Assembly (NCBI GenBank): GCA_037783415.1
Contig: JAZGTN010000089.1
Coordinates: forward strand, 806,001 to 870,000
Length of the DNA stretch: 64,000 bases
Origin: Leptasterias polaris
Lineage: Eukaryota; Echinodermata; Asteroidea; Forcipulatida; Asteriidae
Direction of reading: 5' to 3'
This document shows, piece after piece, positions 36,488-46,024 of the stretch (positions are counted from its first letter, which is position 1; each line of letters opens with the position of its first letter). The position numbers were made by a program, and so were the translations under genes. A model generated the notes under the pieces. That model worked only from the letters and a program-made list of their open reading frames with translations. It did not search any database and was not told where the DNA came from.

Positions 36488-37404
36488 TTAGTAAACGGCC
36501 TGGCTGTTTTGACAGCAGAGACTGTGATGACACGCTACCTTTAATGGCTTCTCAGCCGAGGGGAAACCGACCGATGTGTCGGGTATCCCATGTAGACATG
36601 GTATACAGCTAGTGGTGAATCACCATCCTCATCATCGGTGTTCATGCATCGTGCGGCATCTAGTCAGGGTACTGTAGTGTTAGACCAAAGCACATCAATA
36701 ATGCATGGCCATCCAATAACGCACATGCACATGGGGCTCGGGTCTGTTGGCTTGTCAGGACGAGTATTCAGTACAGTGTTCCTGAAAATATCAATTATAA
36801 TCTTTCGTTTTGAATAAGAAGAACGTTCTCTTCAAATGAACTTCCGAGTGGCCTAAATTTACATAGATTCACGGGGTGTAACAGTCAGATGGCAGTTCCA
36901 GAATTTTCCGTTACGTCAGATTTATTTTCCCCGTTTGTATTGATTGGTTAACTAATATATTAATAAACTAGGCCTAAACGTTAATTATTCATAGAATAGA
37001 AGAAAGGCTACAAATATAGTAAGTTATTTTTTTAGAAAGTGCAAACACTGCTTGTGGCTATTTGTGATCAAATGAGCATTTTGGTTTTTATTTAGGTTGA
37101 ACCATCTCTCACTAGAAGCCTGTAATGATGGGTACACTAAGAATAAGACCCCACCCGTAGATCTCACAAACCCAAGCCGCACAAAATAGAACATCTTGTC
37201 TGACTCAAAGTGCACTCCAAGCGTGTATAACACCCATTGGCTTTATGTATGCAAAGGAATTATAATTCCATTACATTCCATGTCCTTATTTTATATTCAT
37301 TCAATAATCATCCGACACACGTCTTGAATTCGTTTTAATTCAAGTCTAATCCAGCCAAGCGTCTTCAATTACTACACCGTTATTGTACAATTTGACCCGT
37401 TGCC

Positions 37405-37746
37405 TTAAAGGGTGTTTGTAACATTGGTAAGAGTAAAAATATAAATGTTCACAGATTCACAAATAACTTACATGGTATAAAGATGGTCATGATGGGATAC
37501 TCCCTTTGAAATATTTGTGCTTTAAATGCTATAGTTTTTGAGAAATGAGTAAAACAATTAGTTTTGATCTCACAAGTCAAAAACTCGATGTTTGAAAACA
37601 GTGAAAACACTTAAGGTTTTCCCCCACCTTTTTCTGGTGATTGCAATGACCGACTTTCACAGGTTTGTTGTTTCATGTATATGTTGGGATACACAAAGTG
37701 AGGATACTGGTCTTTGACATTTACCAAAAGTATAAACTGCCTTTAA
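37405..37746. mobile_element. TTAA-flanked MITE, family A, about 342 bp
   Basis: Begins TTAAAGGGTGTTTGTAACAT and ends CAAAAGTATAAACTGCCTTTAA. It shares ATAAATGTTCACAGATTCAC, TTTTGAGAAATGAGTAAAAC and AACTCGATGTTTGAAAACA with the copy at 28046, in the same orientation. Confidence 0.85.
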
Positions 37747-38355
37747 AGACAACATGCAGTCTGCTTTCTCATTCGCGTAGAAATAAAAACAACAATCACT
37801 AAAGGTGTTTATTTCATCCTCCTGAAAAATATATAAAAAGAGGAAATTAAGAACTAATGAAGAAAAGTTGCTTCTAATGTTGTCCTTTCGTAGAACATCA
37901 TTCACTTAACATTTTTGTAGATAGTTGTTGGCGCAAACTTGCTATGCATCATGTTCATAGTTTCAATAATATATTTTCAAATATCTTAATCCGCAAGTAT
38001 GTTTTTGTTTTGTTGTTTTCAGATCTAATCCGGATTACTCTGAACCATTATGATACTTTGAAACAACATTTCTTGATTCTGACCTGACTTGAAACCGCAA
38101 CAACAAGAAAGCATCAGATTGTGAAATTGCATTTCCAGTTGAACTTATTACAGGCAATAGAGGGCAGTATTCAAAACGCAAGCGCGTGCAAGAGGGTATT
38201 TATAGAGTAGTCCAATTCAAAGCTGATTAAAGTAATGTTCTTTATCACAGCTACGCTTACCCATAGTAGTCGAATCTGCTTAGCAGTTATTACGTTGGTT
38301 TCACCCTTACATCGACGTGTGATATAACACTGTAATTGGTGCTATCTGAGTTGCA
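37747..38355. other. Spacer, no gene seen
   Basis: Unique AT-rich sequence between a MITE and a GT microsatellite, without recognisable content. Confidence 0.5.
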
Positions 38356-38377
38356 GTGTGTGTGTGTGTGTGTGTGA
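38356..38377. repeat. (GT)n microsatellite
   Basis: About eleven GT dinucleotides immediately before the element at 38400. Confidence 0.9.
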
Positions 38378-38399
38378 GCAAGTAACCACATTCAAACCA

Positions 38400-39425
38400 G
38401 GGGCCGATTTCACTAACGCGTTTTGATCATCGCAAACGCCGAAACCGATCGCTAAATCCAAAAACCATCGCAACTTAGCGATGGATTTTGAATAACGATT
38501 TCACTAAATCTTTGCGACGAACTTACTCATCGCAAAACAATTATTAGCGATGAGCAACTTGCGATGACTCGTTAGTGTCCGCAAAGTATAAGTTCATCGC
38601 AAATTTATGATAAATTGCGCCGTGTTGTGCCTAGATGTTATTATTGGTGTACGTCTTGACGGTAGTTTGTCCGTGAATTAAAGAGTAAAATTACGTTATT
38701 TTCATTCCCAGTCTTTTACTGGGAGACTCGGTAAACCCTTAATCTCTTAACGAGAGAGCTTAAAATCGGTAAAAAGGAGATCTCCATCTATTGGGTTCAA
38801 TTATTTTAGCCAGCATTTTGGCCTAAAATTAATGTAGGCCTATTGATATTGCATCAAGAATTCAGCCTTTCCAATTTAATATCATGTACCAATTTTCGGT
38901 GACAACACTTTTGACGTTATCTATACATGATTTAACCAGTTTTGTCAAATGTTCATAAATCTCTACGTTACATTATTATTATTTACAAAATGTTATAAAA
39001 TTAATTATATTAATAGGCCTACAAATGAAACAAGTTGAATATGATTTCATGTGAACCTTTTTAAATGAATGCTTAAACATTAATATAGTCCACCTGTTGT
39101 TATTTTTGATGCACCAGCATGAAAATTATTTACATTTAAACTGCAATTTATGCATTTCGTTTTTAATCGAACCGCGGCAACAACATTTTGACATTAAGAC
39201 GTCCACCATGCGAGGACCGACGATTTTTTGGCGGGCTATGTCAAAGGTCACTACATTTAGCCTCGTACAAAACATTTATTTTCCTTTTAATATCATCGCA
39301 ACTGCGATGACTTTAGTGAAACGCAAAATCATCGGCGTCGCAAGTGCGATGGATTTGCGGTTTGCGATCTCATCGCAAGTGCGATAGCGATGATCGCAAA
39401 TGGGGACTTTAGTGAAATGGGCCCC
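38400..39425. mobile_element. Non-autonomous DNA transposon with terminal inverted repeats and CATCGCAA subterminal repeats
   Basis: Left end GGGGCCGATTTCACTAA and right end TTTAGTGAAATGGGCCCC are inverted repeats. Inside both ends, many copies of CATCGCAA / TTGCGATG and TAGCGATG cluster, with more than a dozen in the outer 200 bp on each side. Such subterminal arrays are usually transposase-binding sites. The middle 500 bp is AT-rich and has no supported coding frame, so this is a deletion derivative about 1.03 kb long. I could not define a target duplication or assign a superfamily. Confidence 0.75.
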
Positions 39426-39717
39426 AGGGACCTAACAATAGGTCTACGGTTGCTATCACAAAGGAAAGCTTTGTGGTCACGGTTGCCATCACAAAGAGTT
39501 GAACAAAGGAGGGTCCACGATTGCAGGCTGTTACACACTTGTGTGTTCGCACGGATTGGCACTTGTGGGGTCCTGACAACAATGGACCCCACAAGGTCAT
39601 TTCAATAGGAACAATTGGACCCCACAAGGGAATTCTTCAGAAAAGGGAATAATAGAACAACAATAGCAGTACCCCACAAACCGGATCTGTAAGGGTGGGT
39701 GTGTGTGTGTGGTGGTG
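39426..39717. other. Spacer with a local GGACCCCACAAGG-type duplication
   Basis: ATGGACCCCACAAGG (39583) and TTGGACCCCACAAGG (39616) recur about 33 bp apart. A GT-rich and GGTGGTGG stretch lies at the right side. No gene is seen. Confidence 0.5.
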
Positions 39718-39795
39718 GTGGGAGAGATTCGAACCCACGACCCTAGCGTTATAGAGCATATGTGTCTTAACCACTAGACCACTGAGCGTGCGCGG
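39718..39795 (-). mobile_element. tRNA-derived SINE head fragment
   Basis: The minus strand carries a box A-like GTGGTCTAGTGGTTAAGAC and a box B GGGTTCGAATC spaced as in a tRNA gene. The ends do not form a full 7-bp acceptor stem, so it is a pseudo-tRNA or SINE head rather than a working gene. A separate box B-like CGTTCGAATCCCG lies on the plus strand at 39811-39823. Confidence 0.55.
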
Positions 39796-39829
39796 TGACT
39801 AAGAAGCCCGTTCGAATCCCGTACATCAA

Positions 39830-41491
39830 TAAAAGTTTGTACTGTTTGAATATTATGTGGTTAAATTATCAAAGTAATTGTAGACAAAATAATACATTTT
39901 TAATTATAATTCAGTTTAGGGTTTGGCGTATGATTTTTTGATCCAAAAACTTTTCATCAAGTATGACTATAGGTTTCCTTTAAGGGTTGTGCTGGAAACA
40001 TCTGTTTAATCAATGAATATACATTAACAGGTGGTGTATCGATACATCAGTAGATGAAACTCATGTTATTTTTTCAGTAACTACTAACTACACAGGTTGA
40101 TGGACACGGAGATAAAAGTTGGTTAACACTAACATTGGTGACCACTAACATTGGTGACTGTAGAGCTAGGGAAGAAACAGTGACTCTCCAATCTAAGATG
40201 GTTGGCAAAAAATAACTTCTTGTTTATTTAAAGTTTTTTTTACTTTTCCGATCAAATAAGACGTGTTAACTTTCTCATACGATCTAAACAAAAATGTGAA
40301 GCCTTTATTCCTACCTAAAGATGGAGCGAAAAGAAAATGGATTGATCGAATATGCAAATCATCTCCTCACATCTCATAATTTGCCTTGGCCTCTTTCCTT
40401 ATGCTGTCAACCCATTCCTCAATGCATTAATGTATATTACGTCCGCGATTCATTAATCGTACTGCATGCCGTGTTCTATTGAGGAAACTCGCCTATGAAT
40501 AAACCAAAAGATGCCCTGATATTTTCGAGTTAACAAGGAGGAGAAACTCCGGCCATTTGCCTGACGCCACACCGTTTTTTACTCTCGACTTGAAGAAGTT
40601 ACGTTGCACCATCACAGGTCCTTATCGTCGTCTCCAGTATCCGGCCATGAGATCATTATTCCGAACCCAGGCTAATTATTCATGCCGAGCGGCCACCTTT
40701 CCCCCGACCGTCTAAAATCAATAGTCTTCCCCCGTAGACCAGTCGCTATGGTCTGGTCTCTCGAAATCCGCCCGGAATGTCAGCAAAGGTCATTCTGGTA
40801 AAAGAAAACCGGCAAGTATTTTAAGACTGCTGGGGAAAAAATGGGATCCTGTGGCCGATTTTGTGTAATGTCAAAAGACAAAATGAATAGAATGGCACGT
40901 TGTGTATTGTAGATGCTGCTAGTGTATGGTGACACGTACCGTTGTTAGTCTCCTATACATTAACATTGGGGTAATTACTGATCAGAGAACATTAACGTTA
41001 CTACGGCTGTTTTATGTATCAACCGTTTTGTTACTTGTATTCACAAAATGTACGCCGGTATCCGTGTTTGAGCACCTTTAAAAAGTATATAATGTCTCGT
41101 TTAGTTTCATTATTTAAAAAGGTAAATTAAAGAAGACTGGTCACGAAAATGACACTGGATGAGCAATACATTTTTGCACAGAACTCAATTTTAAAGTATC
41201 AATAACAAATATCATAACATCCAATCTCTGTAATTTGTATTTGATTTTGCCCTTTAACCATCAGAAATATATTTCTTGCTTTTTAAGTCTTGCTAGAAAT
41301 AAATGTAGCTTATTTAATTCTACTTTAAAGTACATTATGGGTCCATCTGGCGTCCCAAGTTGGAATCTAGCATAGAATTTGTGAAAAATTAGATATAATA
41401 AAGAAAACCCCACGTAAATTGTCTTCAATTGTTGAATAGAGTTCATCTGAGAAAGGGATCCCGGCTGCAGGTCTAGCCAGTCGTTTTTCAG
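39830..41491. other. Spacer with a GC-richer patch at about 40540-40860
   Basis: Most of it is AT-rich unique sequence. The patch around 40540-40860 is richer in GC and includes GCTAATTATTCATGCC, a homeodomain-type site, about 0.7-0.9 kb before the possible exon at 41502. It could be a conserved regulatory element. No exon is recognised. Confidence 0.4.
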
Positions 41492-41501
41492 TCAATTGAG
41501 G

Positions 41502-41733
41502 ATGCATCGAGCCATGATAACCGTCTGGAAGGAAGTGTTCTGTTGGCTTACGTTGTTGTCATTTCAGCTTAGGACTGTTTCATGTAAATACCAATATTAT
41601 GACCATAAAATCATCACCCCAAATCATGATATACTCGGGTCCAAAACTATCATGGTTGCTTATCTTTCCAGGCCCGATTTAACTTTCAAACGCGGGCAAA
41701 CATTAAGGTTGATCTCCCAGACTCTTGGAAATG
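41502..41733 (+). CDS. Possible first coding exon with a signal-peptide-like start
   Basis: The ATG at 41502 follows an acceptor-like TTTTTCAG (ending 41491). It opens 77 codons ending in G and the donor GTGAGT at 41734 (phase 1). Residues 1-28 (MHRAMITVWKEVFCWLTLLS and FQLRTVSC) look like a signal peptide: a short basic start, a hydrophobic core, and a small residue before a probable cleavage site. The following segment (DILGSKTIMVAYLSRPD, FKRGQTLRLI) would be extracellular. An in-frame stop lies at 41448. I do not recognise the protein. Chance is possible, because the only support is the ORF, the leader and the splice signals. Its phase fits the exon at 45685. Confidence 0.3.
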
Positions 41734-44700
41734 GTGAGTTCAGTTTAGCCAAGGTAGAGGCACGGGTGAAATGCATGGGGTAATAATGCTTGCATGGAAT
41801 GATGTTGTGCACCTCAATAGAGCATCTTTGGCTAAGGCTATGACCGTTTGGCTGCAGTGACAACGTTGCAGGGTAGCGACTGACGAAGCCGTTAGATCGG
41901 ACACGGCTTGGTCAAGCACCCGACTGTGATATCCCTAACCATTGACACTAATTCTCCTATCAACCCAAATAGTACTTGGACTCATCCTGCATTGGTACTC
42001 AGCCTCAATACTGTACCATCTGAACACAAGATCTTAATTCATGAAGAAAGAACTTTATTATTTCATTAACTGATTCATCTTACTGGCCACGGTGTGCACA
42101 ATAGGCCTACTTCTACATTTTTAGAGACACTTTCAAATGGTTGTCATTCCGCGTGTATACAGTAAATACTGTCAATGTCAGACGATCCCACAAAACGTAA
42201 GATCGCTCGTTCAAGGATTTCAGTGAGTTTATGAAATGAAAGTGTGGGTCAGATGCCTTTTAGAAATTTTATTTAGTTTCCCCTGTGCCCGAACATTTTC
42301 CACGTTATCTGATCGAAAACCACTGACACTAGGATAAATAAACAGAAAGGGCAAATAACAATCCAGCAGACAAGACAAGTCATTACTCCACAACTATAGT
42401 TAAATCATAATTAGAGAACTATAACTGAGATATTAATTAGTGTTGGCTTTATAAGGTTAGAGGAGCAGTTTGGCGATTCAAGTAAAACAAGAGGGAGGAC
42501 ACAGATAGCAAATATAGACAAGACTACTACCCTTTCCTTGTTGAATTCTTGAAGACACCATCGGGGCCTCTGAGACGCAGAGAATTAAAGCTTCCTCTCC
42601 ATTCCATGGACCTATACTCACAGCTCCAATGAATGCACAATGTAATACCATACCATTAGACCGTGAGTGCATAGCGCAAGACGTATTGCATTAATAACGT
42701 ATGGGTTATGAATTAAACATAATGCATAGGACTAGACCAGAGCAACCAACCAACCGTTACGTCAAAAACTGAACACTTTTTACATATCGGGCTGTTTCCT
42801 TTAAAAGTGTGTAGGCCTACTCAAATTATGACAGAAACTTTTGTAAGTTTGAAAACTAGCAATTTAGTACACACCAACTTTAAATAAAAACAGAATATAC
42901 ACGTATTGTATTAAGGAAAGCAGACCTAACGTGAAGCTGACCTTTGACATTCCTAGCCATAAATCCATTCATTAAAACACACAAGGTGGAATGTTTGTTC
43001 TAACACGTGCATTTTGATCTACCTAATTGTTGAGTGCCCCAGCAAGAACAGTTGTTTTAAGGAAAAGCAAACAAAAGTGTCTTATATGGCTTTTCTGATT
43101 AGTTAATTGCAAGCTTACTTCGCTGAGTAACGAGAAAAATTTAAAAGAAAGAAGTCAATAGAGTCGTCTGTGACTTATTTGTCAGGAAAACGAGTCGGGA
43201 AATTGTCTGACTCAGTGTTTCTGGTCATTGGATATGAAACAGTGAACTTGGATTCTTGCAGACTATACAAATATTTTCAACATTTCCATATACGTCATAT
43301 GTATTTTGTGACGTGTCAATCGAATTGTTTTGAGCAATTCCAAGAACATGTAGTATTATTACCTTACTTTGACACACTGTGTACACATTGGAAATGTGTT
43401 ATCTTGCTTTTATTTAACACTTCTTGATATTCCCGTCTTACTGGCCAAAAGAAAAAACCTCCCAAGATTATCCTAATTCTCATTAAAACCTCATTTGAAA
43501 TTTTAAAGTAAATCTGCACCGATATAATCTTCCATGGTAGCCGTTGCTAAGTATTGGGCATGTTACCAGTCTAGAGTTACCCTGTACTGGACTACATTCT
43601 TGCCTGTAACCCATCCCTATGTTTTCTTTAACAACAGGTGAATAAGAAATCCACTTTTGATTCAATCATCTAAGCTATGTCATTGATTGTAACCTCTTAT
43701 GCGTCTAATGCTATCACTTGCTTCAATACCGTCTCAGGAAGAAGGGGAAAAAATCTGCAAGGTCTGAAAGCGAGGAATAATCCATGAGGCCTGGGATGAT
43801 GTTGACTATGACAATAAAATAGTAATCAAGATGATACTAGTAGAGACAAGATGCTTATCTCTGACTAGTCTTCCCACCAGCCGTGATAACAAATCTCTCG
43901 CTGTGTGATGTGCATTCCAAGCAACAACGGCTGGACTCATAGGTCACTACTTGAAACAAAGACTCGTTGCTCCCTTTGGGGCGAAACATTTCAAACTAAA
44001 TTGTTTCGTTTCTGTCGGAAGTGAAACTTAGATGAAAAATATCGAATGTGGAAACAAAAGTTGATGAGTGCGGTAGTTCAATTAAATTTTCACTGAAAGG
44101 AAAATGAAATATTTTGCTGACAAATTATTGGATGCAAGGACACAAAATTTAATCAAAACTAGAGCATTTTTAGCTTATAATCACATTTTCCAAATGTCAG
44201 AAAATTGGCTGAGCTATAGTAGAGTCATATGTTAAAGCAACTTTTATTAAAGTAGATCTAATGCAGTTGAACAACCTGCCATATAAAAGAGTTGAACAAC
44301 CAGTAAAACTAACGAGATAAAAAAAATATTAATAGTGTTTCGTTACTGTCTACGAGTCGAGCAGCCGGCAAAGACTGTTGCCTTTCGTGGGCCTCTGTGC
44401 CTGAATTCACGGCGTTGATTACTGAAGCCAGACCCAGTACCCCTGGGTGATTCACTGATTGCTATAATGTTTACAGAGGGATCTATGCTATAGTAAAGGC
44501 TATGAAGCATAATCATCTAACAGGTTTGGGTGCACTCATGAAGTAAGGGGTCCATGGTGCAATGCTGATAGATTCAAGTAGCGCGAATATGCAGCATTTT
44601 GAAAGACCTTAAATGCATGCGTTACAAGGTGCAACCACAAACCTACGACTTTCTCAGCGCGTTTAAACCAATCCCTTCAAATGCCTTCATACGAGTCAGT

Positions 44701-45117
44701 TACACGAATCAAGTGAACTCAACAAATTCTTGTACGGGTTTGAGCTATAGTTCACCCGTTTCTTCACACGTTATTGCGTGAGGTTGTTTGTCCAAGCACT
44801 GTTGTGTAAATACAGCCAAAGAAACTAAATTACTATAGTCAAGGTTTCCAAATAATAACATTAATAAGAACTATAATGTACACCAATGGTTTTGTCGTTT
44901 CTTCTCTCAATGTTTGAAAAACAATGTTTTTGAAATGATGGATGCATCTCCAGCTGTGGCTGTTGCTAATGGTGTTGCCAGGGGCATGTTTGGCTTTGAT
45001 CCAGCCACAGCCAAAGACGAAAAAGTTTATTTCGGAAGTGTGGTCTACGTCATATAATAACAATGCCTGACTAGGTCTACCGATCTCTTAGTTGCTGTAA
45101 TTGGTGTAGAGCCGACA
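41734..45117. other. Intergenic or intronic sequence, no supported exon
   Basis: AT-rich unique sequence. Near 44950-45025 an imperfect inverted motif (AGCTGTGGCTGTTG and CAGCCACAGCC) suggests a small fold-back remnant. No coding exon is recognised. Confidence 0.45.
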
Positions 45118-45607
45118 CTACTCCCTCTGGTGGTGAGAGGCACTCCCAATGGAGCAGCTATTTCCTCTGGTGGTAAGAGGTACTCCCACTGAGGTACTTC
45201 CACTTGTGGTTAGAGGTACTCTCACTGGTGGTAAGAGGTACTCTCATTGATGGGAGTAGCTTCCTCTGGTGATAAGAGGTACTCCCACTGAGGTACTTCC
45301 ACTTGTGGTTGGAGGTACTCTCACTGGTGGTGAGAGGTACTGCCTCTGGTGGTAATAGCTACTCCCACTGGTGGTAAGTGGTACTCTCACTGAGGTACTT
45401 CCATTGGTGGTAATAGCTACTCCCACTGGTGGTAAGAGGTACTCTCACTGAGGTACTCCCACTGGTGGTAATAGTTACTCCCACTGGTGGTAACAGATAC
45501 TCTCACTGAGGTACTCCCACTGGTGGTAAAAGGTACTCCCACTGGTGGTGAGAGGTACTGCCACTGGTGGTAATAACCACTCCCACTGGTGTTAAGAGGT
45601 ACTCCCA
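45118..45607. repeat. Minisatellite, about 21-22-bp units (ACTCCCACTGGTGGTAAGAGGT-like)
   Basis: More than twenty imperfect copies of a unit built from GGTACTCCCACTGGTGGTAA, arranged partly in higher-order groups that add TGAGGTACTTCCACTTGTGG. Many units carry GGTAAGAGG or GGTGAGAGG, which resemble 5' splice sites. The array stops 77 bp before the acceptor of the exon at 45685, so it is intronic if that exon is used. Confidence 0.88.
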
Positions 45608-45684
45608 ATTCACTCATTGTCTGAAGTTTTGATCTCTTCAACATTTTGCATCAACATGACTCTTTCTCTCCATTTGTTTCTCAG

Positions 45685-46024
45685 CGGTGTCTGGTGCAGC
45701 GGGTGCGAGGGCGGCCATGTTGCACGTGCCTCGCTCCCGTAGACGTAGTAGCACCACTAGTCACCCAGATCACCCCTCGTCAAGCCATGGCTCATCAGCC
45801 TCACGCAAACCCTCCGTCGCTGCCTCAGATAGTGTGTACTACGAGAACCGTAATGGCCGACCACCTGGGGATGATTCGGGGCGGATATCAGACATCTACA
45901 TGGATAGGAGGTATGGAGCTGAGGTTAATGCTAAGGATACCCTCATTGCGGTGGAGCAGTGGAAGAAGGCCCAGACGGACACAGATAAGATGACGAAAGC
46001 TCAGAAGAAACGTCGGGAGTACGA
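45685..46024 (+). CDS. Internal coding exon of an unrecognised gene
   Basis: Bounded by a pyrimidine-rich acceptor (CTCCATTTGTTTCTCAG, ending 45684) and the donor GTAAGT at 46025. The frame starts with two bases of a split codon, then GTG TCT GGT, and is open for 112 codons, ending in phase 2. The peptide begins VSGAAGARAAMLHVPRSRRR, followed by a long Ser/Thr/His-rich low-complexity stretch. It continues DSVYYENRNGRPPGDDSGRI, then SDIYMDRRYGAEVNAKDTLI, and a charged, probably helical segment AVEQWKKAQTDTDKMTKAQK ending in KRREYE. GC content and codon choice (many CpG-containing arginine codons) stand out from the AT-rich flanks. Basic motifs SRRRSS and KKRR could be phosphorylation or nuclear-localisation sites. 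No known domain is recognised. The ending looks like the start of a coiled coil continuing in the next exon, which I could not find in the window. Confidence 0.8.

Larger units (their letters stand above)
35906..37404. other. Sequence between LINE and next MITE, no gene seen
   Basis: Contains the degenerate 82-bp repeat (36125-36385) and a CTCF-like motif (36474-36487). I see no exon. Confidence 0.5.

Noticed and set aside
41457..41475. Polylinker-like GGATCC...CTGCAG near 41457
   Set aside because: Only two restriction-like hexamers by chance. The surrounding bases do not match a cloning vector.
45646..45993. Alternative reading frame over the confident exon
   Set aside because: It crosses the acceptor and ends before the donor. 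The called frame fits both splice sites.
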